Assembly (NCBI GenBank): GCA_036389795.1
Contig: DASVWD010000115.1
Coordinates: 27,387 to 91,386 of the forward strand
Origin: Longimicrobium sp.
Lineage (GTDB): Bacteria; Gemmatimonadota; Gemmatimonadetes; Longimicrobiales; Longimicrobiaceae
Direction: 5' to 3'
Length of the DNA stretch: 64,000 nt
The position numbers and the translations under genes are program-made. Under the pieces are notes generated by a model. That model worked only from the letters and a program-made list of their open reading frames with translations, searched no databases and was not told the DNA's origin. Shown here in pieces: positions 42,004 to 50,841 of this stretch (position 1 is its first letter; every line of letters starts with the position of its first letter).

Positions 42004-42180
42004 CCGGGCAGGCGCCCGGCGAGGCCCGCGGAGGCGGAGCGGCGGGCCTGCCCGTTCGCTCGCCGTCGCCCCGCACGCATCGGCCGATAGGGTCGTATGT
42101 CTTGCGCGGCTCGCCGCCGGATGCCATGCTGCGGGCACGCCGGAGGTACCGCATCCACGCTCACACCCAGGGAGGGTTCC

Positions 42181-42642
42181 GTGGCAAACGTCGACCAGAC
42201 CATGATGAAGGTGCAGCGGATCTTGACGGGGCCGATGGGACTTCGCATCCAGCTTCACGGCGACACCATCAACGTTTCGTTCACGGACGTGAGCACGCGG
42301 GTGAGCATCAGCGTCCAGGAGTGGGGGACCAACAAGGACGGGGACCCGGCGTCGCTGGTCCGCCTCTCCTGCCCGATCCTCTGGGAGGTCGACCCGTCGC
42401 CGGGCCTGTTCGAGTGGGTCGCGAAGGAGGGGGGCAACTTCTTCTTCGGGCACATCTCCGCGCACGACGACTCGTCCGCCCCGGGGAAGCTGTTCCTGAT
42501 GTCGTCGCACACCCTCCTGGGCGACTACCTGGACGAGGAGGAGCTGTCCTCGGCGATGTACGCCATGCTGGGCACGGCCGACAAGCTGGACGACGAGCTC
42601 AAGCAGAAGTTCGGCGGCAAGCGCCTGGCCGACTACGCGTGA
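42181..42642 (+). CDS. YbjN/T3SS-chaperone-like protein
   Basis: This 153-residue protein starts at GTG 42181 behind GGGAGGG. The alpha/beta pattern (MMKVQRILTGPMGLRIQL, TINVSFTDVSTRVSISVQEW, LVRLSCPILWEVDPSPGLFEW, FFFGHISAHDD) fits the YbjN / type III secretion chaperone-like fold, which acts in protein binding. Helix LDDELKQKFGGKRLADY ends it. The gene ends 9 bp before the AAA+ gene, so the two are probably one functional unit, with the YbjN protein as adaptor. Confidence 0.7.
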   Translation: MANVDQTMMKVQRILTGPMGLRIQLHGDTINVSFTDVSTRVSISVQEWGTNKDGDPASLVRLSCPILWEVDPSPGLFEWVAKEGGNFFFGHISAHDDSSAPGKLFLMSSHTLLGDYLDEEELSSAMYAMLGTADKLDDELKQKFGGKRLADYA

Positions 42643-42651
42643 GGTGAGACC

Positions 42652-43872
42652 ATGAACCGTGCGGTCATCCACGAGGCGGCGGTGTCGGCGGCCAAGGCGT
42701 ACCACCATGCCGAGGTGGAGCCGCGCCACGTCCTGTTCGCGCTGGCCCGGCACTTCCGCCAGCGCCCGGACTGCGAGGCGTGCTTCGCGCCCGCGAAGAG
42801 CGCGCTGGAGCCGCACGGGAGCTCGTACGGGGCAAAGCCGGCGATGACGGAGGCGGCCACCGCGCTCCTCGACACGCTCAAGTCGGACGACGACGCGATC
42901 GCCGCCCTGCGGCAGGCGTTCCAGGCGGCGGACGACAAGCCGGGCGGCGCCGGCGCCGGGTCGCAGACGCAGACCACCGAGCAGGAGGCCGGCCGGGCCG
43001 AGGCCGGCGCGGCCGCCACGCAGGGCGCGGAGACGGTCGCCGGGGTCCTGGCCGAGCTCGACGCCCTGGTGGGGCTCGGGCCGGTCAAGGCCCAGGTGCG
43101 CAAGGTCATCGCGGTGGTGCAGGCGAACACCGAGCGGGAGAGGGCGGGGCTGAAGCCCGTGAAGCCGGGGCTGCACCTGGTGTTCACCGGCCCGCCGGGA
43201 ACCGGGAAGACGACCGTCGCGCGCCTGGTGGCCCGGCTCTACGCCGCGGCCGGGGCGCTGCCGGGATCGAAGTTCACCGAGGCCACCCGCTCGGACCTGA
43301 TCGCCGGGTACGTCGGGCAGACCGCCATCAAGACGCGCGAGGTGATCGACCGGACGCGGCCGGGCGTGCTCTTCATCGACGAGGCCTACGCGCTCACGCC
43401 GAGCTCCGAGGTCGACTTCGGCCACGAGGCGATCGCCACGCTGGTGAAGTCCATGGAGGACCACCGCGACGACTTCGCGGTGATCGTCGCCGGCTACGAG
43501 GAGGAGATGACGGAGTTCATCGAGTCCAACCCGGGGCTGCGCAGCCGCTTCAAGACGTACGTCGCCTTCCCGGACTACAAGTCGGCGGAGCTCACCGAGA
43601 TCTTCGCGCGGATGGCGCAGGAGGCGGGCCTCAGCCTGGCCGAGGGCGCCCTGGCGAGGGCGGAGGAGATCTTCACCCGGGCCTCCGGGAAGAAGGACTT
43701 CGGCAACGCCCGCTTCGCGCGCTCGCTCTTCGAGCAGGCGTACGCCCGGATGGCCTCGCGCGCGGCCGAGGACGGCGCCGTGACGGTCGACGAGCTGACC
43801 ACCCTGCTCCCCGAGGACATCGGCGACGACCTCTCGATGCTGGCCCGGGACACCCCTCGCATCGGGTTCTGA
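42652..43872 (+). CDS. Clp_N-like/CbbX-type AAA+ ATPase
   Basis: The protein has 406 residues. The first 85 residues (AAVSAAKAYHHAEVEPRHVLFAL) resemble a Clp N-terminal repeat. A Gln/Ala-rich linker follows, then the CbbX/CfxQ-type ATPase with LDALVGLGPVKAQVR, Walker A GPPGTGKT (180-187), Walker B LFIDEAY (about 241-247), a sensor-1 VIVAGYEEEM and the arginine finger region NPGLRSRF. These ATPases remodel protein complexes (Rubisco activase) or drive type VII secretion (EccA). The Clp_N fusion suggests substrate recognition. It is paired with the YbjN-like gene just upstream. Confidence 0.85.
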   Translation: MNRAVIHEAAVSAAKAYHHAEVEPRHVLFALARHFRQRPDCEACFAPAKSALEPHGSSYGAKPAMTEAATALLDTLKSDDDAIAALRQAFQAADDKPGGAGAGSQTQTTEQEAGRAEAGAAATQGAETVAGVLAELDALVGLGPVKAQVRKVIAVVQANTERERAGLKPVKPGLHLVFTGPPGTGKTTVARLVARLYAAAGALPGSKFTEATRSDLIAGYVGQTAIKTREVIDRTRPGVLFIDEAYALTPSSEVDFGHEAIATLVKSMEDHRDDFAVIVAGYEEEMTEFIESNPGLRSRFKTYVAFPDYKSAELTEIFARMAQEAGLSLAEGALARAEEIFTRASGKKDFGNARFARSLFEQAYARMASRAAEDGAVTVDELTTLLPEDIGDDLSMLARDTPRIGF

Positions 43873-43912
43873 GCGGATCCGCGGGCGAACCGCCACATCG
43901 ACCAGACGCACC

Positions 43913-44389
43913 ATGCGCAGGTACGCCCTTCTGCTGAGCCTGGTGGCCGTGGCCGGCTGTGGTCCGGCCGGGGTGCGGGCGCCCCGGCCGGTGTACCGGT
44001 ACATCAACGTAGTGGACGGCCAGCTCCGGCTGGGCGAGCCGTTTCGCCGCTTCGACCTGGCCGAGCGGATCGACGACACGACCTACGCGCTGCGGCCGGG
44101 GACGTTCGGCGGGGGCGGCACCGAGGCGATCACGGCCCACACGGACGCACGGGGCGTTCTCCGCGGGCTCACGTTCGTCTACGACGGCTCCGAGCCGCTC
44201 GCCACGAAGGTCCGCGACTACACGGCCAGCCTGGGGCCGCCGGCCGAGGTCCGGGCCGGCGGCGACGGCGCCAGCGTGCACGTCTGGCAGGACGCCGAGA
44301 CCCGCTTCGAGCTGCACCATGCTCCGCGCGGACGCCCCCCTTTCTGGTCCCGGCTGACCGATCGGCGGCGAGCGGCAGGCGCCGGCTGA
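43913..44389 (+). CDS. Small lipoprotein of unknown function
   Basis: This 158-residue protein has a signal LLLSLVAVAGCGPAG with a clear lipobox Cys at 16. The mature part has strands PVYRYINVVDGQLRLGEPF, ITAHTDARGVLRGLTFVYDG and VHVWQDAETRFELHH, suggesting a small beta-rich fold like BamE/SmpA lipoproteins, but this is not firm. It lies 40 bp after the AAA+ gene on the same strand and may be co-transcribed. Confidence 0.65.
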   Translation: MRRYALLLSLVAVAGCGPAGVRAPRPVYRYINVVDGQLRLGEPFRRFDLAERIDDTTYALRPGTFGGGGTEAITAHTDARGVLRGLTFVYDGSEPLATKVRDYTASLGPPAEVRAGGDGASVHVWQDAETRFELHHAPRGRPPFWSRLTDRRRAAGAG

Positions 44390-44433
44390 TACCGCTGCGG
44401 GAGCTTCGGGATCGAAGTCTCTGAACCGAATGT

Positions 44434-44503
44434 CTCACACGGAGTCAACGGAGTTAACGGAGAACCGCGGGTTTCTCTGTTGACTCCGTTGACTCCGTGT
44501 GAG
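44434..44503. repeat. Long palindrome family C, copy 1
   Basis: The 70-bp inverted repeat has arms CTCACACGGAGTCAACGGAG... and ...CTCCGTTGACTCCGTGTGAG around a CCGCGGG loop, with only two mismatches. A related element is at 63746. It may act as a terminator for the lipoprotein gene. Confidence 0.75.
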
Positions 44504-44577
44504 GCCTTTCGTCGGAAGATCAGGATCCAGAACTATTCAATGCGGCCGGCCGGGCAGTCGGCCTCGGCGACATGCGA

Positions 44578-44613
44578 AAGGAGGCGGGGCCGCCGCGGCG
44601 GCCCCGCCTCCTT
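44578..44613 (-). terminator. Terminator after the metzincin gene
   Basis: A perfect 18-bp inverted repeat without a spacer (AAGGAGGCGGGGCCGCCG / its complement) lies 27 bp past the stop codon of the - strand gene at 44641. One strand ends in the usual T-rich CTCCTTCGTTGTT. Confidence 0.75.
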
Positions 44614-44640
44614 CGTTGTTGCGCGCCTGAAGGGGTGCGG

Positions 44641-45921
44641 CTAGCGGAAGCCCGCCACCGTGGGCGCGGTCAGGTTGAGCACCCGCGCGTTGTCCTCGTA
44701 GGTGGCGGTCCCCATCACCTGGCCCGTGGACGGGTAGGTCTTCAGCGGGCTGGACCACCACTGGATGCGCGTGCAGTTGCTGCAGTTGTTCCCGTAGGCC
44801 ATGATCGTGCGCCAGTTCTTGGTCGACGGGATGTAGCCGTGGCCGTACTGGTACGGCGAGAGGGTGCCGTCCACGAAGCGGTCGTGCCGGGCGCCCTGCA
44901 GGTGCCCGATCTCGTGGCCGAACGAGTAGTAGCCCGTGATGCAGCTGTAGTGCGCCACCGCGAACGCCGAGCTGGCGGTCGCGTTGATGGCGGCGGCGAT
45001 CCCGCACGCCTCGCTGTCGTTCACCACCAGCAGCACCACGTCGGCCGCGTAGGTGTTGCGCAGGGTGTGCACGTTGTCCATCTGCCCGTCGGTGGTGCCC
45101 TTCAGGTAGTTCACGTGCGTCGAGAAGCTCTTGCCGGTCTCGCTGTAGGTGACCTGCGAGGTGTTGACGCGCACCATGTTGATGCTGATCCCGCTGTTCG
45201 CGTAGGACTGGTTGGTCTCGTCCACCGCGAGCTGGATCTTGCTGGCGATGTTCCCCGCGGCCGAGGCGGCCGACGCCGTGTACACCACCAGCACGTTGAT
45301 CTGGCTGAGGGCCGCGGTGGTGGCCATGCGGGGCTCGGCGATCCGGGTGCCCAGGAACCCGGCCGCGACCGGGCCGGGCGCGTCCAGCACGCCGCTCGGG
45401 TTTTCGGGGGTGTGCTCCGGCGGGAGCGCGCTCTGGTCGATGCGCGACACGGCGTGCAGCCCGTTGCCCAGCGGCTCGATGCTGTACGTGGTGAACCCGA
45501 CGGTCACGGTCGCGGTCAGGCCGCCGTCCATGAACACCATCTGCGCCCAGCCGTTGCCGCCCCGCACGGGGCCGGACCACGAGATGTCGCTGGCCGAGCG
45601 CTGCACGACGTTCTCACCGACGGCGTCCACCTGCAGCCCCGGAGCCAGCCCGATGCGGAGAACGGCGCCCTGCTGCAGCAGCCGGCCGGGGGCCGCGGCG
45701 ATGCGCGCCAGGTGCACCTCGGCGGTGCCGGCCCGACCGCGGATGGTGGCGAGCTGGTTCCGCTGCGCGGCATTGAGCGCCGCGTCGGGGGCGTGCGTGA
45801 GGAAGTTCTCCTGGACCGCGGCGGCGCTCATGGACGGGGAGGCCGGGGGGGCGAAGTCGTCGCCCTGGCAGGCGGCGAGGCCGAGGGAAGCGGTGAGGAC
45901 CAGCGCAAGCCGAACTCTCAT
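44641..45921 (-). CDS. Metzincin-type zinc metalloprotease lipoprotein
   Basis: This 426-residue protein starts at ATG 45921 with GGAGG upstream. The signal ends in the lipobox LGLAACQGD. An N-terminal domain of about 200 residues contains LRIGLAPGLQVDAVGENVVQ and VTVTVGFTTYSIEPLGNG. The protease domain begins SQINVLVVYTASA and has the extended zinc motif HEIGHLQGARH (336-346), the reprolysin/pappalysin-type metzincin signature. TIMAYGNNC forms the Met-turn. Cys pairs are numerous (CSNC). It should be an outer-envelope or secreted protease. Confidence 0.9.
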   Translation of the reverse strand: MRVRLALVLTASLGLAACQGDDFAPPASPSMSAAAVQENFLTHAPDAALNAAQRNQLATIRGRAGTAEVHLARIAAAPGRLLQQGAVLRIGLAPGLQVDAVGENVVQRSASDISWSGPVRGGNGWAQMVFMDGGLTATVTVGFTTYSIEPLGNGLHAVSRIDQSALPPEHTPENPSGVLDAPGPVAAGFLGTRIAEPRMATTAALSQINVLVVYTASAASAAGNIASKIQLAVDETNQSYANSGISINMVRVNTSQVTYSETGKSFSTHVNYLKGTTDGQMDNVHTLRNTYAADVVLLVVNDSEACGIAAAINATASSAFAVAHYSCITGYYSFGHEIGHLQGARHDRFVDGTLSPYQYGHGYIPSTKNWRTIMAYGNNCSNCTRIQWWSSPLKTYPSTGQVMGTATYEDNARVLNLTAPTVAGFR

Positions 45922-46598
45922 GGTACGTCCTCCGGGGGTGAGGTGAGGTTGGGACAGCAACGCATGTTTTACCACCAACGGCGTGCAGGTCCTGCGGCTG
46001 CCAAGGCTCTGGTCTGGCTGCATTTAGTTGCGGGTAACAAGGGCCAGCAACGGCGTGCCGGAGGAACGCGGGACGGGGTCTGCACAGCACCGTCCAAGCT
46101 CCCGGGGGACGTGTTCTGGGAAGGAGACCAGGCGTTTTTTTAGCGGTGGGTCGCGCTCGACAACGATAACGAGCGCGATCCCACTGTCAAGAAGCTTGTT
46201 TTCTCCTACAGCCAACTATAGACAGCGTCCATGTTTATCTTGGGATGGCCCGTTAGAAGCTGGTGCGGCGACGGATCCCCGGGACGGAGGCCGTGATAAT
46301 CGTGGCGGTTGCTGCCCGGCCGGGGGCCTGGCGCGGCACCCGCACGGCCCTGCCCCCTCGCGCGCACCCCGGGCGCACGCACGGGCGCCTGCGCCGGACG
46401 GCGTGCGCCGTTCCCCTTGCGCGCTGCATGGAACCGGATCTTCTTGGTTGAAAACCGGAGCACGCGGCAATCGTCTCGGCGGCCGACGCGGCCCCTCCCG
46501 TAGCTGCCGAGTTCTCCCGACAATGAGCGGCCCGCGATCGAGAAAGTCCCGCCGTACGATCTCTGCTGAATCACCCACCCTTCACCAGGCGGGGCCGA
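45922..46598. other. Intergenic region with a hairpin
   Basis: 677 bp without a supported gene. A stem GTGGGTCGCGCTCG (46146-46159) / CGAGCGCGATCCCAC (46170-46184) directly follows a run of seven T on the + strand. The left part must hold the - strand promoter of the protease and the right part the promoter of the membrane protein at 46599. Other frames here are fragmentary. Confidence 0.4.
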
Positions 46599-47330
46599 AT
46601 GGCTGAGGGCAAAACCGCGAGTGGCGAGATTGCCGCAGGTCTCGGATCGATCTTCTCACGCATCGGTGAGTTCTTCCACATCTTCGACCTCTCGTTTTTC
46701 GTGGGAGGCGCGTCCTCGTTCGCCGCTCTTTCGTTTCTCTACCTGATGATGCGGAAACCGCAGGTGTTTCCGTTTTCACCGTGGGTGGGCGTGCTGGCGC
46801 TGATCGTCGCCTGCTACATCTGCGGGCTCATCGCCTTTGCCGTGGGACGCGAGATCAGCGGCCGGACGTTCCGGAAGTCCACGCTCCACCGGACCCTGCC
46901 GGTGGCGCTCGCCGCGCATGGATTGACGGAGGAGAGCATCACGTCGTACACCACGGGCGATAAGCCGCGCTTCTGGTGGCTGTACATCCGGATGTGGTCG
47001 GAAGTCGCCCACGAGCCGTCGTCCCCGATCGTGCTCCAGCACCTCATGCGATACTGGGCGATGGCCGCCACCTACGACGGGGTCGCGTTCTCGTTCCTGG
47101 TCTGGGCAGCCGTGCTTTTCGCCGTTCAATTCCGGGGCGTCGCGCCACAGCCGATCGGGCACGGGCTCGGCATCACCGGTGCCCTGCTCTGCATCGGCGC
47201 GGCCTTCTTCGCGTTTCGCCGGGGAGCCGTCTACTTCGAATACCAGATCGAAGACGTGGTCGCCCACTTCGCCGTTTCCAGAGGCCACCTGGTCGGGGCC
47301 AGCGTGATGCACCCTTCTCCCGGCGGATGA
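46599..47330 (+). CDS. Integral membrane protein of unknown function
   Basis: This 243-residue protein has an amphipathic start (LGSIFSRIGEFFHIFDLSFF). It has about four hydrophobic segments: GGASSFAALSFLYLMM, VGVLALIVACYICGLIAFAVG, YDGVAFSFLVWAAVLFAVQF and GITGALLCIGAAFFAF. A soluble loop of about 70 residues between segments 2 and 3 is rich in Arg and Trp. No transporter or enzyme motif is recognised. It could be a partner of a defence or envelope system. The 207 bp after it contain no gene. Confidence 0.7.
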   Translation: MAEGKTASGEIAAGLGSIFSRIGEFFHIFDLSFFVGGASSFAALSFLYLMMRKPQVFPFSPWVGVLALIVACYICGLIAFAVGREISGRTFRKSTLHRTLPVALAAHGLTEESITSYTTGDKPRFWWLYIRMWSEVAHEPSSPIVLQHLMRYWAMAATYDGVAFSFLVWAAVLFAVQFRGVAPQPIGHGLGITGALLCIGAAFFAFRRGAVYFEYQIEDVVAHFAVSRGHLVGASVMHPSPGG

Positions 47331-47537
47331 TCGGCAGGAACGTGGTGCCATGGCTCCAGCCGCATCGGGCGCGCGGGGCCACACGCGCGGACGCCTCTCC
47401 GGAGACGCGCGTGCTCCGGCCGGTCTTGCGCGCCATCTGGATTCGCTCTACTTAGTCGAGCCGATCCCCCCCTCGCGGGCGGGCCCTCCGAAGGGCCGGC
47501 CGCTTTCCACCATCGGCCCACCAGCCCGGGAAGAGTC

Positions 47538-48041
47538 ATGGCCGCGATGCAACGAATCAGCCCCTGCCTGTGGTTCGCCGACGAAGCCGAGGAGGCCGCC
47601 CGGTTCTACTGCGGGATCTTCCCCGACTCGCGGATCACCGCGATCACGCGGTACGGCACGGCGGGGCACGAGATCCACCACCGGCCGGCGGGGTCGGTGA
47701 TGACGGTGGCGTTCGAGCTCGACGGGCAGCCGTTCACCGCGCTCAACGGCGGGCCGGTGTTCACGTTCAACGAGGCCGTCTCGCTGCAGGTGTTCTGCGA
47801 GACGCAGGAAGAGATCGACTACTACTGGGAGAAGCTGACGGCGGGCGGCGACCCGAAGGCCCAGCAGTGCGGCTGGCTCAAGGACCGGTACGGCCTGTCG
47901 TGGCAGGTGGTGCCGACCGGGATGGAAGAGGTCCTGAAAGACGAGAAGTCGGCGGGGGCGCAGCGGGCGATGGAGGCGATGCTGCGCATGAAGAAGCCCG
48001 ACCTGGCCGAGCTGCGCCGGGCGTACGAGGAAGCGGCCTGA
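47538..48041 (+). CDS. PhnB-like VOC protein
   Basis: This 167-residue protein is of the 3-demethylubiquinone-9 methyltransferase-like/PhnB VOC group: ISPCLWFADEAEEAARFYCGIFPDSRI, MTVAFELDGQPFTALNGGPVF, FNEAVSLQVFCETQEEIDYYWEKL and CGWLKDRYGLSWQVVP. A C-terminal MEAMLRMKKPDLAELRRAYE helix is typical. Members are structurally glyoxalase-like and of unknown activity. It is followed after 9 bp by an SRPBCC gene, and such pairs are common. Confidence 0.88.
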   Translation: MAAMQRISPCLWFADEAEEAARFYCGIFPDSRITAITRYGTAGHEIHHRPAGSVMTVAFELDGQPFTALNGGPVFTFNEAVSLQVFCETQEEIDYYWEKLTAGGDPKAQQCGWLKDRYGLSWQVVPTGMEEVLKDEKSAGAQRAMEAMLRMKKPDLAELRRAYEEAA

Positions 48042-48050
48042 GAGGCGGCC

Positions 48051-48533
48051 ATGGACGACCTCCGGCTCACGCGGGCGCCGGTCATGGAGACCGGGATGCT
48101 CGTCCGCAGGCCCGCCGCCGAGGTGTTCGAGGCCTTCGTGGACCCGGGCGTCACCACGCGGTTCTGGTTCACCCGGAGCAGCGGCAGGCTCGAGGCCGGC
48201 GGGCAGGTGCGGTGGGACTGGGAGATGTACGGCGTCTCGGCGCAGGTGACCGCGAAGACGGTCGAGCCGCACCGGCGCATCGTGATCGAGTGGCCCGGCT
48301 ACAGCGGCCCCACCACGGTGGAGTGGACGTTCGAGCCCCTGGACGACGGCACGACGTTCGTCCGCATCACGGAAGCCGGCTTCACCGGCGACGGGGACGA
48401 GCTCGTGAAGCAGGTGGCCGGCTCGACCGAGGGGTTCACCCTGGTGCTCGCGGGCCTCAAGGCACTCCTCGAGCACGGCGTGAGGCTGAACCTGGTGGCG
48501 GACCGCTATCCGAAGGGGCTCCAGGAGCACTGA
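48051..48533 (+). CDS. SRPBCC/AHSA1-type protein
   Basis: This 160-residue protein begins with a strand VMETGMLVRRPAAEVFEAFVDPGVTTRFWF, the AHSA1 signature. RIVIEWPGYSGPTTVEWTF and TTFVRITEAGF lie before the long C-terminal helix (FTLVLAGLKALLEHGVRLNL). These proteins bind hydrophobic ligands or stimulate Hsp90-like ATPases, and in bacteria are often linked to VOC genes. It shares an operon with the PhnB-like gene. Confidence 0.85.
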   Translation: MDDLRLTRAPVMETGMLVRRPAAEVFEAFVDPGVTTRFWFTRSSGRLEAGGQVRWDWEMYGVSAQVTAKTVEPHRRIVIEWPGYSGPTTVEWTFEPLDDGTTFVRITEAGFTGDGDELVKQVAGSTEGFTLVLAGLKALLEHGVRLNLVADRYPKGLQEH

Positions 48534-48573
48534 TCCACGGTTGGGAAGGTGTTGCCAAACCAACCTTCAACAA

Positions 48574-48751
48574 CGATCCTGAGGGCGCATGCGCGCAAGC
48601 CGTTATTGCACGGAAGCTTGTGCGCTCGAAGGATCTATAGGTCGCCCCGCACGGGGACCGGCATTTGCGCGAGGCGGCCCATGGGTCCTCTGGGAAGCGT
48701 CCGACCGTCTGCTCCCCGAGAAGAATGGCGCGGACGCTTCCTCAGGATGAC
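48574..48751. repeat. Long palindromic repeat family B, copy 2
   Basis: The ends are CGATCCTGAGGGCGC and GCTTCCTCAGGATGAC, with an internal CGAAGGATCTAT block. About 178 bp in the 319-bp gap between the SRPBCC and lipoprotein genes, which has no gene. The inner arms are less well matched than in copy 1. Confidence 0.65.
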
Positions 48752-48852
48752 AGCTTTGGGGTTCGGGTCCCGTTCCCACTCTCGGGATCATCCATGATCG
48801 TCGCCCTGGCGCCGCCTCGCGCGCGCTGCGTGGAACCGCGGGTCCCTCGATC

Positions 48853-49407
48853 GTGCGTGCCCTGACTCTCTTCTTGCTGCTCGCCGCTTCCGCCGGCTGC
48901 TCCCGCCGCATGGGCGAGCGGGAGTACGCAGAGTTCCTCACCGATGCCCACGCGTACCTGACCGCCAGGCAGGCGGCTCTCGACTCGGCCTACCACCTCG
49001 GCAGCTATCAGCGCTACGATTGGGACCAAGGCACGGAGCAGATCGTGTTCTCCGACTCCGGAGTGGCGAAGGTCGTGGCGGACATTCAGTTCGTCGGCTC
49101 CACCTCGACGCTCTCCGGCACCTGGCTGTGGGCGTGGGACAACCCGACGGTCGATGCCAGGCTGCGCCGCGATGTGCTGCGGGTGCGTGACTACGGCCGG
49201 AGGCACGGCATCCGGAAGCTCACCCGGGCCAAGTGGCCGGCCGACGAGGTGGATGGATGGGAAATGACCTCGATCTCCGCCAAGCTGCTGCAGGCGGAGG
49301 GCGCGTACCGCAGTCCCGGCGAGAATGGCGCGTCCTTTCTCCTGCTCCGGAACGTCCGCTGGGCTTCCCGCGCACCCGGCCCTGAACGCGCCGTGGGCAC
49401 GCCGTGA
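48853..49407 (+). CDS. Lipoprotein with DUF6882-like region
   Basis: The protein has 184 residues from GTG 48853. Its signal ends in the lipobox AASAGC. The mature part QRYDWDQGTEQIVFSDSGVA, KVVADIQFVGSTSTLSGTWL, WAWDNPTV resembles DUF6882, a family of small proteins of unknown function. A helix RLRRDVLRVRDYGRRHGIRK follows, then a C-terminal strand SFLLLRNVRW. It stands alone on the + strand before the carbon-nitrogen hydrolase. Confidence 0.65.
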   Translation: MRALTLFLLLAASAGCSRRMGEREYAEFLTDAHAYLTARQAALDSAYHLGSYQRYDWDQGTEQIVFSDSGVAKVVADIQFVGSTSTLSGTWLWAWDNPTVDARLRRDVLRVRDYGRRHGIRKLTRAKWPADEVDGWEMTSISAKLLQAEGAYRSPGENGASFLLLRNVRWASRAPGPERAVGTP

Positions 49408-49471
49408 GGGCCGTGCACCACTCCAGGCGCCCGAGCCGGCTTCGCCGATCCATTCTCATCGAAGGCCGTCC

Positions 49472-50275
49472 ATGATCATCGCCCTGGCGTCGCCCGGCGT
49501 CGCCTCCTCTCTCGACGACGGCCTGGCCAGGATCGACCGGCTCCTGTCCGACGCCTCGGCCCAGGGGGCGGAGATCGTGTGCTTTCCCGAGGCCTACCTC
49601 CCGGGTCTGCGGGGGCTGGACTTCGAAGTCTTTCCCTTCGACCGGGCGCAGCAGGAGCGGGCGCTCCAGGCGGTCGCGGAGCGGGCGCGGGCGCACGGGG
49701 TGGCCGTCGTGATGGGGATGGAGAACGTCACGGACGCGGGGCGGCAGATCGCGTCCTTCGTGATCGACGCCTCGGGCCGGGTCGTGGGATGCCAGACCAA
49801 GAACCAGCTGGACCCCACCGAAGACCGGTTCTACGTGCCCGGCCACACGCGGAGGCTCTTCGAGGTCAACGGGGTCAGGTTCGGGGTGGCGATCTGCCAC
49901 GAGGGCTTCCGCTACCCCGAGACGGTGCGCTGGGCGGCGGTGCGCGGCGCCCGGATCGTCTTCCACCCCCACTGCACGGGGAGCGACCGGGAGGGCGTCC
50001 GCCCGGCCGAGTGGGGCGCGGCCGGCGGGCCGTACTACGAGAAGGCGATGATGATGCGCGGCCTCGAGAACACCATCTACTTCGCCAGCGTCAACTACGC
50101 CTTCCGCTTCCAGGAGTCGGCCACGAGCCTGATCGCCCCCTCGGGCCGGTGCCTGGCGTATCTGCCCTACGGCGAGGAAGGCGTGCTGGTGCAGGAAATC
50201 GACGTCGAGGCGGCCACCGGCCTGCTGGCCGCCCGCTACGCGCCCGAGCGCTACCGGGAATCCGGCGTGAAGTAA
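49472..50275 (+). CDS. Carbon-nitrogen hydrolase (nitrilase superfamily)
   Basis: This 267-residue enzyme has the three catalytic elements of the superfamily: Glu in EIVCFPEAYLPG, Lys in CQTKNQLDP and Cys in FGVAICHEGFRYPE. AAVRGARIVFHPHCTG and GLENTIYFASVNYAF follow. It should hydrolyse an amide or carbamoyl substrate in the cytoplasm. The family (amidase/omega-amidase/N-carbamyl hydrolases) is clear but the substrate is not. ATG 49472 begins directly at MIIALASPGV. Confidence 0.9.
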   Translation: MIIALASPGVASSLDDGLARIDRLLSDASAQGAEIVCFPEAYLPGLRGLDFEVFPFDRAQQERALQAVAERARAHGVAVVMGMENVTDAGRQIASFVIDASGRVVGCQTKNQLDPTEDRFYVPGHTRRLFEVNGVRFGVAICHEGFRYPETVRWAAVRGARIVFHPHCTGSDREGVRPAEWGAAGGPYYEKAMMMRGLENTIYFASVNYAFRFQESATSLIAPSGRCLAYLPYGEEGVLVQEIDVEAATGLLAARYAPERYRESGVK

Positions 50276-50461
50276 GCGCCCGGCACCGCGCGCCAGGCTC
50301 GACGTCGATCCTCCGCACGAAATCGTTGTGCGGGTGTGCGCGGACAGGCATGCTTGTGCAGAACTTCTCCCAGCCCGTCAGCCCTCCGCCCGGAGGTGGC
50401 CCTTGCTCCCAGGACCCTGCCCGCCTGATGGCGGGCGCCTGACCGGCGGCTCTCGGCACGC

Positions 50462-50797
50462 ATGAGCAGACCGGCGACGCTCGCGGAGCTCTTCCGGGAC
50501 GAGCCGCCGCGCTGGGGGTTCCGCGGCGACCCGCACCTGTGGCGGGAGATGGCGAAGGAGTTCGAGGACGTCGCCTGCCCCTCCACGCCCGCGGGCGTCG
50601 CGGCCCTCGTGGAAGAGGCGTTCGCGAGGCTGACCGGGCGGCCGATCTCCCACCCGGAGCCGATCTTCGTCCCGCGCTACGACCACGGGGGCATGTCGGG
50701 CGGCCACGTCAGGCCGGACTGGTGGCGCGAGACCGGGCTGCCCCTGCTCCTGGACCGCCACTCCGCATTGCACTCCGACCCGGCCGATCCCCCCTGA
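50462..50797 (+). CDS. Hypothetical protein (111 aa)
   Basis: This 111-residue protein starts MSRPATLAELFRDEPPRWGFRGDPHLW. It has HPEPIFVPRYDHGGMSGGHVRPDWWRET and an acidic/proline end. The GFRGDPHLW and RYDHGGMSGG blocks are conserved-looking but no family is known to me. A cytoplasmic, small alpha/beta fold is likely. It lies between the hydrolase and the histidine kinase on the same strand. Confidence 0.6.
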   Translation: MSRPATLAELFRDEPPRWGFRGDPHLWREMAKEFEDVACPSTPAGVAALVEEAFARLTGRPISHPEPIFVPRYDHGGMSGGHVRPDWWRETGLPLLLDRHSALHSDPADPP

Positions 50798-50841
50798 CGG
50801 CCCCGCCCGCGCGTACGGGACACGGACTTGCGTGGGGTAGG

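Noticed and set aside
46024..46215. Small - strand frame of 63 codons before the metzincin
   Set aside because: It covers the hairpin at 46146 and a T-run, and has no conserved-looking segment or ribosome binding site.
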